A stretch of DNA of 64,000 nt from Candidatus Pantoea bituminis (GTDB taxonomy: Bacteria > Pseudomonadota > Gammaproteobacteria > Enterobacterales > Enterobacteriaceae), in NCBI RefSeq assembly GCF_018842675.1, contig NZ_JAGTWO010000004.1:2604001-2668000 (forward strand), read 5' to 3'. This document shows, piece by piece, positions 31,230-41,790 of the stretch. The translations under genes were made by a program, and so were the position numbers. Numbering within the stretch: position 1 is the first letter of the stretch; every line of letters starts with the position of its first letter. The notes beneath the pieces were generated by a model. The model worked only from the letters and a program-made list of their open reading frames with translations. It did no database searches and was not told the origin of the DNA.

Positions 31230-32276
31230 ATGGAAAAATTCAACCCGGTCGATCATCCACATCGCCGTTATAATCCGCTGATTGATCAGTGGATTCTGGT
31301 TTCTCCCCATCGTGCTAAACGCCCGTGGCAGGGTGCGCAAGAAACACCTGCTACCAATACTTTACCGACGCACGATCCCGACTGCTTTCTTTGCGCTGGC
31401 AATACGCGCATTACCGGCGATAAGAATCCCGATTACACCGGCACTTACGTCTTCACTAACGATTTTGCTGCATTGATGACTGACACACCGGATGCGCCCG
31501 CCAGCGACGATATTCTGATGCGTTGTGAAAGCGCGCGCGGCACCAGCCGGGTGATCTGCTTTTCTCCCGATCACAGCAAAACGCTGCCGGAAATGTCACT
31601 CAACGCGCTCGAAATCGTGGTGCGCACCTGGCAAGAACAAACTGCCGATCTCGGACAACATTATCCGTGGGTGCAGGTGTTCGAAAACAAAGGCGCGGCA
31701 ATGGGCTGCTCTAATCCTCATCCGCATGGTCAGGTTTGGGCTAACAGCTTTCTGCCTAATGAAGCGCAGCGTGAAGATGATAATCAACGCGACTATTTCG
31801 CTAAAAACGGCTCGCCAATGCTGGTTGATTACACCGCCCGTGAACAGAAAGATGGCAGCCGCACTGTGGTAGAAACCGAGCACTGGCTGGCCGTTGTTCC
31901 CTGGTGGGCGGCATGGCCTTTCGAAACGCTGCTGCTGCCTAAAGCACACATCAAGCGTTTGACCGATTTGACGGATGCCCAGCGCAAAGATTTGGCCTTA
32001 GCGATAAAGCAGCTAACCAGCCGCTACGACAACCTGTTCCAGTGCTCTTTCCCCTATTCCATGGGCTGGCACGGCGCGCCATTCAACGGCGAAGCCAACG
32101 ATCACTGGCAGCTGCACGCACACTTCTATCCACCGCTGCTGCGTTCAGCAACGGTACGTAAATTCATGGTCGGATATGAAATGCTGGCCGAGACCCAACG
32201 TGATCTAACCGCAGAACAGGCGGCTGAACGGCTGCGTTCTGTTAGCGATGTACACTTCCGCGAGGCACAACAATGA
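31230..32276 (+). CDS. galT: Galactose-1-phosphate uridylyltransferase GalT
   Basis: A 348-residue enzyme of the Leloir pathway that swaps UMP between UDP-glucose and galactose 1-phosphate. Zinc-ligand segment CFLCAGN (~52-58), and the active-site NPHPHGQVW with the nucleotidyl histidine. It is the first gene of the operon; galE, which precedes it in E. coli, is absent. Overlaps galK by 4 bp. Confidence 0.97.
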   Translation: MEKFNPVDHPHRRYNPLIDQWILVSPHRAKRPWQGAQETPATNTLPTHDPDCFLCAGNTRITGDKNPDYTGTYVFTNDFAALMTDTPDAPASDDILMRCESARGTSRVICFSPDHSKTLPEMSLNALEIVVRTWQEQTADLGQHYPWVQVFENKGAAMGCSNPHPHGQVWANSFLPNEAQREDDNQRDYFAKNGSPMLVDYTAREQKDGSRTVVETEHWLAVVPWWAAWPFETLLLPKAHIKRLTDLTDAQRKDLALAIKQLTSRYDNLFQCSFPYSMGWHGAPFNGEANDHWQLHAHFYPPLLRSATVRKFMVGYEMLAETQRDLTAEQAAERLRSVSDVHFREAQQ

Positions 32277-33420
32277 GTTTAAAAACACCACGCATCAGGT
32301 TTTCTCTGACAGTTTCGGCTATGCGCCAACGCACACCATTCAAGCGCCAGGCCGCGTAAACTTGATCGGCGAGCATACCGATTACAATGACGGTTTTGTG
32401 CTGCCCTGCGCCATCGATTATCAAACAGTTATTGCCTGCGCCAAGCGTGATGATCGCCAGGTACGCGTCATTGCCGTGGATTACGACAATGCGCAAGACA
32501 CCTTCTCACTGGATGAGCCGATTGTTAGCGTGCAAGAACCGATGTGGGCCAACTACGTGCGCGGCGTGATAAAGCATCTGCAAAAACGTCACGCGGATTT
32601 TGGCGGCGTGGATATGGTGATCAGCGGCAATGTGCCGCAGGGTGCAGGCCTCAGCTCCTCCGCATCACTGGAAGTGGCGGTGGGCACCGTGCTGCAACAA
32701 CTTTATGCGCTACCGCTGGATGGTGCTGCTATTGCAGTGAATGGCCAGGAAGCGGAAAACCAGTTCGTAGGCTGCAACTGCGGCATTATGGATCAGCTGA
32801 TTTCCGCGCTAGGCCAGAAAGATCACGCCATGTTGCTGGATTGCCGCACGCTCGGCACGCGCCCGGTTTCCATGCCGGAAGATATCGCCGTGGTGATCAT
32901 CAACTCCAACTTCCGCCGCAGCCTGGTGGGAAGCGAATACAACACGCGTCGTGAACAGTGTGAAACCGGCGCGCGCTTCTTTGAGAAGCAGGCGCTGCGT
33001 GATGTTGAGTTAGCGCAATTCGACGCGGCCGAATCAAAACTGGATCCGCAAGTGGCCAAACGCGTGCGCCACGTGCTGACGGAAAATGCCCGTACGCTGG
33101 AAGCCGCCGATGCATTGACGCAGGGCGACCTGAAACGCATGGGTGAGCTGATGGCTGAATCACATGCTTCGATGCGTGACGATTTTGAAATCACCGTGCC
33201 GCCTATCGATGCGCTGGTTGAGATCGTAAAAGCAGAAATCGGCGAACGTGGCGGCGTACGTATGACCGGCGGCGGCTTTGGTGGCTGCATCGTGGCGTTG
33301 ATGCCATTGGATTTAGTTGATCAAGTCAAAGCCGCAGTAGCGGAGCAGTACGAAGCAAAAACCGGTATCAAAGAGACGTTCTACGTCTGTAAAGCGTCTG
33401 AAGGAGCGGGCCAATGCTAA
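32273..33420 (+). CDS. galK: Galactokinase GalK (frameshift near start)
   Basis: GHMP-family kinase that phosphorylates galactose. Signature [20 protein letters not shown] loop [13 protein letters not shown], and [11 protein letters not shown]. The natural ATG at 32273 overlaps the galT stop; as written its frame breaks after four codons. One more A in the five-A run 32281-32285 joins MSLK to [19 protein letters not shown] and yields 382 residues, the E. coli length. The open frame itself extends upstream without a good start. Confidence 0.94.
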
Positions 33421-34448
33421 GTGATGTGCAATCTCACGCACCCGATGGTCAGCCATGGCGTATTACCGTGCTGCGTAATGCCAACGGCATGATCGCAACT
33501 TTTATGGATTGGGGCGCAACCTGGCTTTCCGCACGTGTGCCAATGCAGGATGGCTGCGTGCGTGAAACGCTGCTCGGCTGCGCTACGCCGTCCGACTATT
33601 TGCATCAGGATGCTTATCTGGGTGCCACGGTTGGCCGTTATGCTAACCGCATCGCCCACGCCAAACTGACAACGCTTGATCGCCAACTGCAGGCAAATCA
33701 AGGTGAACACCAGTTGCATGGCGGCCCGGAAGGGTTTGATAAACGTCGCTGGCAGATTGTCAGTCAATCCGACAGCGAAGTGCACTATCGTATCGATTCA
33801 CCTGATGGCGATCAGGGCTATCCGGGCAATTTGATTGCCGATGTACGTTTTCAGCTCGACGATGATAACTGTGTGTCGATCCGCTATGAAGCCCGTTGCG
33901 ATCAGGCTTGTCCGGTTAACCTGACCAACCACGCTTACTTTAATCTTGACGCGCATCATGGCGATGCGCGTCAGCATCGCTTACAACTGCACGCCGACCG
34001 TTACTTGCCGGTCGACAGCGCGGGTATTCCCAATGCGCCGCTGAAAGCGGTAGCAGGCACCAGTTTCGATTTTCGTCAGGCTAAAACCCTGTTGCAGGAC
34101 TTCCTCGCCGACGACGATCAAAAAGCGGTGAAAGGGTATGACCATGCGTTTCTGCTCAACAGCGCTGGCGACGCCAATCAGCCTGCCGCAACGTTGTGGT
34201 CAGCAGATGGCAAGCTGGAGCTTAGCGTGACGACGTCCGCGCCAGCACTGCAGTTGTACTCCGGCAACTATCTTGAGGGTACGCGCGCGCGCGAACAAGA
34301 AAGCTATACTGCTTTCCAGGGTATTGCGCTGGAGAGCGAATTTTTGCCTGACTCGCCCAATCATCCTGAATGGCCGCAAGCCGATTGCTGGCTGCAACCG
34401 GGCGATCGCTGGGAATCGATAACGCGTTATCGCTTCACGCCGCGCTGA
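33414..34448 (+). CDS. galM: Aldose 1-epimerase (galactose mutarotase) GalM
   Basis: A 344-residue mutarotase that interconverts alpha and beta galactose. Contains [20 protein letters not shown] (catalytic His), [10 protein letters not shown] (second His) and [17 protein letters not shown] (catalytic Glu). Overlaps the galK end by 7 bp. Last gene of the gal operon. Confidence 0.96.
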   Translation: MLSDVQSHAPDGQPWRITVLRNANGMIATFMDWGATWLSARVPMQDGCVRETLLGCATPSDYLHQDAYLGATVGRYANRIAHAKLTTLDRQLQANQGEHQLHGGPEGFDKRRWQIVSQSDSEVHYRIDSPDGDQGYPGNLIADVRFQLDDDNCVSIRYEARCDQACPVNLTNHAYFNLDAHHGDARQHRLQLHADRYLPVDSAGIPNAPLKAVAGTSFDFRQAKTLLQDFLADDDQKAVKGYDHAFLLNSAGDANQPAATLWSADGKLELSVTTSAPALQLYSGNYLEGTRAREQESYTAFQGIALESEFLPDSPNHPEWPQADCWLQPGDRWESITRYRFTPR

Positions 34449-34465
34449 GTTGCCGGATGAAAAAC

Positions 34466-34506
34466 GCGCAACGCGTAATGCTCGGGCTTACGCGTTGCGC
34501 TGTTTT
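34466..34506 (+). terminator. Terminator of galTKM
   Basis: 13-bp perfect stem GCGCAACGCGTAA / TTACGCGTTGCGC with a 9-base loop and TGTTTT tail. Confidence 0.85.
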
Positions 34507-34601
34507 CCGTTATGGTATGGCGCTATCAATGCGCCGCTCGTCGGGCTGGCAGCAGCAGGTTTCCATTATCATAGAAACATTAAGTATTAAGGAGTTAAGC
34601 T

Positions 34602-35354
34602 ATGGCCGTAACTAAGCTGGTTCTGGTGCGACACGGCGAAAGCCAGTGGAACAACGAAAACCGCTTTACCGGATGGTACGACGTGGATCTTTCTGACAAA
34701 GGTCGCACTGAAGCCAAAGCAGCCGGTCAGCTGCTGAAGAAAGAAGGTTTCGTCTTTGATTTTGCTTATACCTCTGTGCTGAAACGCGCTATCCACACGC
34801 TGTGGAATGTTCTTGATGAACTGGATCAAGCCTGGCTGCCTGTTGAAAAATCCTGGCGCCTGAACGAGCGTCACTACGGTGCACTGCAAGGTCTGGATAA
34901 AGCGGAAACCGCCGCTAAATATGGCGACGAGCAAGTTAAACAGTGGCGTCGTGGCTTCGCGGTAACCCCGCCAGAGCTGGATCGCAGCGATGAGCGTTTC
35001 CCAGGGCACGATCCACGTTACGCATCATTGACTGCCGAGCAGCTGCCAACCACCGAAAGCCTGGCGCTGACCATTGATCGTGTGATCCCGTACTGGAATG
35101 AAAGCATTCTGCCGCGCATCAAAAGCGGTGAGAAAGTGATCGTTGCTGCACACGGTAACTCACTGCGTGCACTGGTGAAGTATCTCGACAATCTGAGTGA
35201 AGACGAGATTCTGGAACTGAACATCCCAACTGGCGTGCCGTTGGTGTATGAGTTCGATGAAAACTTCAAACCACTGAAACGTTACTATCTGGGCGATGCC
35301 GACGAAATCGCTGCGAAAGCAGCCGCCGTGGCAAACCAAGGTAAAGCGAAGTAA
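34602..35354 (+). CDS. gpmA: 2,3-bisphosphoglycerate-dependent phosphoglycerate mutase GpmA
   Basis: A 250-residue glycolytic mutase. The phospho-histidine lies in [10 protein letters not shown] (residue ~11), with [12 protein letters not shown], the second-histidine region [10 protein letters not shown] and the [10 protein letters not shown] active-site segment. Own transcription unit with terminator; same length as E. coli. Confidence 0.98.
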   Translation: MAVTKLVLVRHGESQWNNENRFTGWYDVDLSDKGRTEAKAAGQLLKKEGFVFDFAYTSVLKRAIHTLWNVLDELDQAWLPVEKSWRLNERHYGALQGLDKAETAAKYGDEQVKQWRRGFAVTPPELDRSDERFPGHDPRYASLTAEQLPTTESLALTIDRVIPYWNESILPRIKSGEKVIVAAHGNSLRALVKYLDNLSEDEILELNIPTGVPLVYEFDENFKPLKRYYLGDADEIAAKAAAVANQGKAK

Positions 35355-35370
35355 GCTGAGGCTGAAACGC

Positions 35371-35402
35371 AAAAAGGCCAGACGCGAGTCTGGCCTTTTT
35401 TA
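35371..35402. terminator. Bidirectional terminator gpmA/aroG
   Basis: Stem AAAAAGGCCAGAC / GTCTGGCCTTTTT with short loop between the two convergent genes; A and T runs on both sides allow use in both directions. Confidence 0.92.
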
Positions 35403-35416
35403 TTGCCTGCGGAATA

Positions 35417-36469
35417 TTAACCGCGACGCTGTTTTACCGCCGCCGCTAACTGGCGCAACACTTTATCGGTGTCGTCCCAACCAATGCAGGCATCCGTCAC
35501 GCTTTTGCCGTACACCAGCGGCTCACCGCTTTCCAGATTTTGATTCCCTTCCACCAGATGACTTTCAATCATTACGCCGACAATACCCTGCTCGCCCGCG
35601 ATAATTTGCTGTGATACATCATCCGCCACCAGCATCTGCTTTTGATACTGCTTGCTGCTGTTAGCATGGCTGAAATCGATCATCACCTGTTGAGGCAAAC
35701 CGGCTTTTTCCAGGCCTGACTTAACTGCGCTAACGTGATGTGCGCTGTAGTTAGGCTCTTTGCCGCCACGCAGAATGATGTGGCAGTCAGCGTTGCCGCT
35801 GGTTTCCACAATCGCAGAATGACCATATTTGGTCACCGACAGGAAACAGTGCGGCGAACCGGCAGCGTTAATGGCATCAATCGCCACTTTGATGGTGCCA
35901 TCGGTGCCGTTTTTGAAACCAACCGGGCAAGATAATCCCGACGCCAGTTCACGGTGAACCTGAGATTCGGTAGTGCGCGCGCCAATTGCGCCCCAGCTCA
36001 TCAGGTCAGCAACGTATTGCGGGGTGATCATATCTAAAAATTCACCCGCTGCTGGTAAACCGCTGTCGTTAATATCCAGCAGAAGCTTACGCGCCATGCG
36101 TAATCCATCATTTAACTGGAAGCTGCCGTCCATATAGGGATCGTTAATCAATCCCTTCCAGCCCACCGTCGTGCGCGGCTTTTCAAAATAGACGCGCATC
36201 ACAATTTCCAGCTCGCCTTTCAGCTCTTCACGCAGGCTCAACAAGCGTGACGCATACTCTTTGGCCGCTTCGGTATCATGGATAGAGCAAGGGCCAATCA
36301 CCACCAGCAGGCGATCATCCTGACTTTGCAGGATCTGATGAATCGCCTGACGCGCCTGCGAAACGGTTCTCGCCGCGTTATCTGTGGCCGGGAATTTTTC
36401 AAGCAGCGCAACAGGGGGTAACAGCTCTTTAATCTCTTTGATGCGTAAATCATCGTTCTGGTAATTCAT
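35417..36469 (-). CDS. aroG: 3-deoxy-7-phosphoheptulonate synthase, Phe-type AroG
   Basis: A 350-residue class I DAHP synthase, the first step of the shikimate pathway (PEP + erythrose 4-phosphate). Motifs: VIGPCSIHD, MRVYFEKPRTTVGWKG, GARTTESQ, and IDFSHANSSKQ. The N-terminal residues that shape the Phe-binding site (NDDLRIKEIKELLPP) resemble E. coli AroG rather than AroF or AroH. Position next to gpmA and ybgS supports this. Confidence 0.97.
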   Translation of the reverse strand: MNYQNDDLRIKEIKELLPPVALLEKFPATDNAARTVSQARQAIHQILQSQDDRLLVVIGPCSIHDTEAAKEYASRLLSLREELKGELEIVMRVYFEKPRTTVGWKGLINDPYMDGSFQLNDGLRMARKLLLDINDSGLPAAGEFLDMITPQYVADLMSWGAIGARTTESQVHRELASGLSCPVGFKNGTDGTIKVAIDAINAAGSPHCFLSVTKYGHSAIVETSGNADCHIILRGGKEPNYSAHHVSAVKSGLEKAGLPQQVMIDFSHANSSKQYQKQMLVADDVSQQIIAGEQGIVGVMIESHLVEGNQNLESGEPLVYGKSVTDACIGWDDTDKVLRQLAAAVKQRRG

Positions 36470-36542
36470 ACATATTCCATATTATTTCAGGCCCAGCGCG
36501 CGCCGGGCACAACCCGAACAATGTAGCCCGTTGTGCTAGGGC

Positions 36543-36560
36543 TGTAAATTACCGTTCAGG
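36543..36560. promoter_or_regulatory. Possible TyrR box of aroG
   Basis: TGTAAATTACCGTTCAGG shares the left half TGTAAA and correct N6 spacing with the TyrR box TGTAAA-N6-TTTACA, but the right half is weak. Located about 75 bp upstream of aroG, which TyrR represses in E. coli. Confidence 0.4.
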
Positions 36561-36614
36561 TTAAAATGTGCGCGTGAAATTTGCATTTATCAGGTCATCA
36601 ACTAAGCTTTTTAC

Positions 36615-36645
36615 TTGTAAGCACTGAGGAACTGGCTGCTTACAA
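36615..36645. promoter_or_regulatory. Inverted repeat upstream of ybgS
   Basis: Perfect 9-bp arms TTGTAAGCA / TGCTTACAA with a 13-base spacer, 120 bp before ybgS. It may be an operator dyad or a leader hairpin; I do not recognise the regulator. Confidence 0.45.
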
Positions 36646-36762
36646 AATTAATATTTGCTAATAAGCCAAACGGTGAAACTTTATTTCGCCCGAGAGACTT
36701 TTACTCCAAATCTGCAGCAGAAGATTTGAGACAAGCAACTGTCATTAATTAACAGGAGCATA

Positions 36763-37125
36763 ATGATGAATAAGTTTGCAATTATCTTTTTGACGGCAGC
36801 AATGACACTGGGCAGCGGCGCGGCAATGGCGGCGAGCAGCAATAACGGTACAGCGAACCAGGCCGCTGATGCAGGCGCAGCAGCAGGTGGCGCAAATGAA
36901 AATCTGCCACCTAACAAAGTTGATAACAGCAAAATCAACAACTCTGGCGTCAATACCAATTCTGCCGCTTCTGGCAGCAGCACCAGCAGCAGCGGTATGT
37001 CTGCTAATGATATTGACCAGAACAGCCAGTGCAAAGATGGCAAATGCCCGAACATCAATAAAAAAGTCCAGACTAAAGAAGGTGGTGGTGACGTAAACAC
37101 CAAAACCGACGGGACTTCGCAGTAA
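36763..37125 (+). CDS. ybgS: Periplasmic/secreted protein YbgS
   Basis: A 120-residue protein with a signal peptide (cleavage after AMAA, about residue 24) and a low-complexity mature part rich in Asn, Gly and Ser. It ends with CKDGKCPNINKKVQTKEGGGDVNTKTDG-like segments shared with E. coli YbgS; the two cysteines could form a disulfide. Function unknown. AGGAG precedes the start; ATG 36766 is an alternative. Confidence 0.9.
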   Translation: MMNKFAIIFLTAAMTLGSGAAMAASSNNGTANQAADAGAAAGGANENLPPNKVDNSKINNSGVNTNSAASGSSTSSSGMSANDIDQNSQCKDGKCPNINKKVQTKEGGGDVNTKTDGTSQ

Positions 37126-37134
37126 TTCATTGTT

Positions 37135-37160
37135 AAAGGAGAGCATTCGCTCTCCTTTAT
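37135..37160 (+). terminator. Terminator after ybgS
   Basis: 10-bp stem AAAGGAGAGC / GCTCTCCTTT with a 4-base loop. The gene that follows starts 58 bp later. Confidence 0.8.
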
Positions 37161-37217
37161 ATTATCCCTTCTGTACTTCCGCTATGCTGAGCCTGTGAAA
37201 TTAACAGGGACATTTTC

Positions 37218-37799
37218 ATGGCTTCTTTGCTACTCATTGACGATCATCCATTAGTTGAAGTGGCGTTGGAAGCTGCGCTCACCAAAGCCCCTTTTCCCAT
37301 TCGCTTGTTTTCAGCCAGCAGCGAGAAAAATGCGCGTCCTTTTTTACAGCAACCGCTCGATATTATCGTCTTGGATATCGGTTTACCCGATGACGATGGG
37401 CTGGAAATACTACGTCGCTTGAAAGTACATCTGCCGAATTGTCCGGTATTGATCTATTCCGGCCAGCAAACCAGCCATTATGTGCGCCGTGCTCAAGCAC
37501 TGGGAGCCGCAGGCTATGTTGTGAAGAGTCAGCGCATGGAGCAGTTGCTTAGCGCCATTCTGGCGATATTGGGCGGACAGTCGGCTTTTCCTGCTACCTG
37601 TGATGCGCCAGAGTTGCCGCTTACTACCAAAGAACGTCAGGTTCTCGCCTTGCTTGCCAGCGGCCTCTCTAATTTGCAAATCGCCGAACAACTCCATATC
37701 AGCAACAAAACCGTAAGCACCCATAAAAAGAATATCCTGGAAAAAACCGGCACGCGTTCAGTGGTCGAATTGGCTGATTTATGGAAGGCGCAGCAGTGA
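37218..37799 (+). CDS. NarL/FixJ-type response regulator (EvgA-like)
   Basis: A 193-residue regulator: receiver domain at 1-115 with acidic pair DD at 8-9, phospho-acceptor Asp in IIVLDIGLPDDDG (~53) and Lys in VVKSQ (~103); LuxR-type HTH at 130-190 (TTKERQVLALLASGLSNLQIAEQLHISNKTVSTHKKNI). It forms an operon with the hybrid kinase that follows (4-bp overlap). E. coli has no genes here between ybgS and zitB, so the pair is an insertion relative to it. Signal and targets are unknown. Confidence 0.92.
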   Translation: MASLLLIDDHPLVEVALEAALTKAPFPIRLFSASSEKNARPFLQQPLDIIVLDIGLPDDDGLEILRRLKVHLPNCPVLIYSGQQTSHYVRRAQALGAAGYVVKSQRMEQLLSAILAILGGQSAFPATCDAPELPLTTKERQVLALLASGLSNLQIAEQLHISNKTVSTHKKNILEKTGTRSVVELADLWKAQQ

Positions 37800-40700
37800 A
37801 ATACTGGCTGTTCACTCTCCTGCTGATTACAACGTTCACGCAGGCCAATTTACGTCCGGTGAGCAGCGTCAATTTGCCGATGATGATGCCGGTTAAAGCC
37901 GCTGAAACCATGCAGGGCAAGATGCTTCGTGTAGGGATTCTTGAGGATAACAATGCACCCTGGACGATGCGGGTGGGCAACGATCTTTACGGCATTGATG
38001 CCGATTACCTTGCTGCGCTGCGTCAGCTTACCGGTGCGCAATTCACCCTGACTCAGTTCGCAACGCAGGCCGCCTTGTTACAGGCGCTACAACAGGAAAA
38101 AATCGATTTCGCGCTGGGCATGTTAACGCCGCCACTGCCCTCTGGCACCTTAAGCAGTGATAACTGGTTCAGCAGTCCGCTGCGTATTTATCGCAATCAG
38201 CAGAATCAGCGCGCCGTGATGTTCAACAGTCAAAACGCCCAGTTAGCCATCAGCGAATCAACGCTGGCGCAGTTACCTGAAACATTGGCTGCACGTCACC
38301 AATGGCGAACCTACAGCAGCGATCTGCAGGCGCTGTATACGTTATTCAATCAGCAAAATGATTATGTGGTAGCAGATGAAACCAGCGCCGGATTCCTGCT
38401 GAGTCAGCTACAACAAGGGCAGATTTATCAAATCGCCTCAGGCATCGAAACCGGTCAGCTCAACCTTCGCGCCTTCGCTCGCGATCCAGCGATGGTGAAT
38501 TGGCTCAACCAAAGTTTGCGTCAGCTACCGGCTGAATTAATGAGTTCATTGCAAAATCGCTGGAGCACGCCGCTGCCACGTTATCAGGATACGCAAACGC
38601 TGATGCTTAGCGCGGCGGAGCGCAGTTGGATACACGCACATCCGGTCATTTATTATGCTGCCGAACGGGACAACTATCCGTGGAGCTACCGCGACAGCAA
38701 CGGCACCGCGCGGGGTTACGGTATCGATCTGTTAAAAGCGGTGGCGCAAAGTACGGGTCTGCGCTTTGAACCGCGCTGGGTTACTAATCCGCAGCAGGCT
38801 GCCGCTTTGATGACTCAGCAGCAGGCGATGCTGCAATTAATGCAGCCGTTAAACGGTGAAGCGATGCAAAGCGCCAGCCTGCCGGTTTGGCGCGCGTTAT
38901 GGGGAATTTATACCCTCCGCGATGCTGCCCCAGCCCACTGGAGCGATCTGCGAGGTAAGCGAATAGGAATTTTACAGGACGATTTAGCGTCTCAACTGCT
39001 CCCTGCTGACATGCAGGCGCAGACGTTTGCCGATCGCGCCAGTTTGTATGATGCGCTCTCTGCCGGGCAGACAGATGCCATCGTTGATAATGTGCTGTCG
39101 GCACGCTGGCGTATTGCCAGTCGCGATGACAGCAAGATTCACCTTGCCTTTGCCGCCAGCGACATCGCCTGGCCGATTGCGTTAGGTGTTACGCCGAATC
39201 AGGGGTTTTGCGCGCCCTGCTTGATCGCGCGTTGCAGCAAATCCCCGCCGATACGCAAAGCCAGATGCGTGACAGATGGTCCACACCACCACAGCCAGGT
39301 AGCGTTATGGCGATGCGTTCCTTGCCGCTGATGGTACTTGTCGGCGCGGGTGTGGCGATTATCGTTTTACTGCTGTTGCTGGTGCGCCGTTACTGGCAAC
39401 AGCGCCGCGATCGTCAGCAGCGTGAGCAGGCTGAGCACGCCAATGCCATGAAGAGCCAGTTCCTGGCGACCGTTAGCCATGAATTACGCACGCCGATGCA
39501 GGCGATTCTTGGCTTGCTCGAACTAGAAAAGCAGCAGCATCCTAATCCTAATCTCCGGTTACTGCACAGCAGTGCCCAATCGCTAATGACCCTGCTAAAT
39601 GATTTGCAGGATCACGCGCGCATTGAAAGCAACAGCTTTAGCCTTGCTCCGCGTCCGCTGGTGTTGGCGCAATGGCTAACGCAGCAGCAGCACTATTATC
39701 ATCCACTGATGCACCGGGATGGCCCGACCTTAACGTTTAACGCGCTCACCCTTTGCCGCCGGCTGTATTGATCGATGCCGATCGTTTGCAGCAGGTGGTG
39801 AATAACCTGATGACCAATGCGCTGAAATTCACCCGCCACGGCGAAATTTGCCTGACGCTGGCCGCCAACGATGCGCTTATTTTCACCGTCAGCGATAGCG
39901 GCAGCGGCATTCCACTGCAAGAGCAGCAAAAGTTATTTGATCCTTGGTATCAGGCGCCGTCCGGCAAATCAGTATCGGTTCAGGGCAGCGGCTTAGGGTT
40001 ATTTATCTGCCGTGAAATCGTGCTGCGCATGGGCGGTGAGATCAGCGTTAATTCAGAACCTGGCGTGGGAACCCAAGTCATTGTCACGCTGCCTTTGATC
40101 CTGTGTGATGCTCCTGAAATCAGTGATGAAGATGCGTTGCCGCTTTATCCTCATTTGCGCGTCGCTATCGTGGACGATCATCCTGCCAACCTGATGGTTA
40201 TGCAGCAGCAGCTGGCCCGCTTTGCTATCCAGGCGGACTGCTTTGAGCAAGGCCGCGCCTTGCTGTTAGCTGATGCCCAGCAGCCTTATGATTTACTGTT
40301 CATTGACCAAATGATGCCGCGTCCAAATGGCATGCAGTTGCTTCGCCTGCTACGCCGACGTGACCGCCAGCGCAAACGTCAGCCGTTGCGTGTCCTTTGT
40401 TCAGCTGATGCACAAATGCTGAATGTCATGCTACAGGATAATGAAAGGGTGCTGATCAAACCGGTTCAACTGCAAGATATCGCCGCACTCCTTCAAACCT
40501 TGCAAAACGACCCGCTCACGGCTGTAGATGAAAACTTGTGGCAGTTGGCGCAGCAGAATGAGAAATTTCTGACGCGCTTAAGTCACACATTACGTGACAC
40601 GTTGACCACGGATCTGACGCAGTTAATAGCCGCACGGGAAGCCACTAATTGGTCGCTGTTGGCAGAAACCGCACATCGGATGAAAGGAAGCTGGCTGTTA

Positions 40701-40853
40701 ATGGGTTTAAGCGAAGGCGCAGCGCTGAGCCAGCAGTTGGCCGAAAAAGCAAAACAGCACCAGGACGTGTCTGAGGAGTGGGATTTGCTGATATCATTAA
40801 CCAACAGGTTACTGAAAAAACTGGATTCTTATGGCTCACACGCACTCACATAG
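37796..40853 (+). CDS. Hybrid sensor histidine kinase, EvgS/BvgS-like (two frameshifts)
   Basis: A phosphorelay kinase of about 1019 residues after repair. Order: signal peptide (1-22), two periplasmic solute-binding (SBP_bac_3, Venus-flytrap) domains (~45-260 and ~275-480), one membrane helix (~510-531), H-box [13 protein letters not shown] (His ~562), ATPase domain ([23 protein letters not shown]), receiver (VDDHPAN, FIDQMMP) and HPt (AHRMKGSW). No PAS domain is seen. One base is missing at G4 39202-39205 and one at C3 39749-39751. The GTG at 37796 overlaps the regulator stop (GTGA) and has GGAAGG upstream. The 3' end overlaps zitB by 23 bp. The ligand may be a small solute. Confidence 0.88.
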
Positions 40854-41790
40854 CGGGCAAGACAGCAATCGCAAACGCCTCGCTGCGGCCTTTGCTGTTA
40901 CAACCGTCTTCATGTTCGCCGAGGTGATTGGCGGATGGATGTCTGGCTCGCTGGCGCTGCTGGCGGATGCCGGCCACATGTTAACCGATGCCGCCGCACT
41001 GTTGATGGCACTGCTGGCAGTTCAGTTCGCTCGACGCAAACCCAACGCGCGCCACACGTTTGGCTTGCTACGACTTACAACGTTGGCGGCTTTCGTCAAT
41101 GCTATTGCGCTGCTGGTGATCACGGCATTAATTGTTTGGGAAGCGATACGCCGCTTTTATCAACCGCAGCCAGTAACCGGCGGCCTGATGCTGGGGATTG
41201 CTATTGCTGGGCTCTTCGCCAACCTGCTGTCGTTTTGGTTGCTGCATCATGGTAGTGAAGAGAAAAATTTAAATGTACGAGCGGCAGCGCTGCACGTGAT
41301 GGGTGATTTGCTGGGTTCGGTAGGCGCAATTGTCGCGGCAGTCATTATTATGCTGACCGGCTGGATGCCCATCGACCCGATATTATCCCTGCTGGTGTCA
41401 CTGCTGGTATTGCGCAGCGCATGGGCGTTGCTGCGGGAAAGTTTGCATGAATTGTTAGAAGGTGCGCCGAGTTCAGTAGACACCAACAAGCTTGCACGCG
41501 ACCTGACCTTGAACATTGCCGAAGTACGCAATGTTCATCACGTTCATTTGTGGCAGGTTGGCGAAAAACCGGTATTAACGCTGCACGTGCAGGTGATTCC
41601 ACCTTACGATCATGATGCGCTGCTGCAACGTATTCATCACTATTTGCACCAGCACTACCAGATTGCCCACGCGACGGTACAAATGGAATATCAGCCGTGC
41701 GCCGGTCATGATTGTGACCTCGGGCTTAGCAGCGCTTCAACTGCCGAGCATCACCATCATCAACATGGTGAACACGCCCACCCTCACTGA
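40831..41790 (+). CDS. zitB: Zinc efflux transporter ZitB (CDF family)
   Basis: A 319-residue cation diffusion facilitator that exports zinc in exchange for protons. Six membrane helices; metal sites [10 protein letters not shown] (helix II) and [11 protein letters not shown] (helix V); His-rich N-terminus (MAHTHSHSG) and C-terminus ([14 protein letters not shown]). It starts within the end of the sensor kinase and lacks a strong ribosome site of its own, which points to translational coupling. Confidence 0.95.
   Translation: MAHTHSHSGQDSNRKRLAAAFAVTTVFMFAEVIGGWMSGSLALLADAGHMLTDAAALLMALLAVQFARRKPNARHTFGLLRLTTLAAFVNAIALLVITALIVWEAIRRFYQPQPVTGGLMLGIAIAGLFANLLSFWLLHHGSEEKNLNVRAAALHVMGDLLGSVGAIVAAVIIMLTGWMPIDPILSLLVSLLVLRSAWALLRESLHELLEGAPSSVDTNKLARDLTLNIAEVRNVHHVHLWQVGEKPVLTLHVQVIPPYDHDALLQRIHHYLHQHYQIAHATVQMEYQPCAGHDCDLGLSSASTAEHHHHQHGEHAHPH

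Noticed and set aside
36615..36645. Second BirA operator
   Set aside because: Arms read TTGTAAGCA, not TTGTAAACC, and no biotin gene is adjacent.
36681..37146. Two open frames opposite ybgS
   Set aside because: ybgS has a signal peptide, ribosome site and clear homolog; the opposing frames are shadows of its biased composition.
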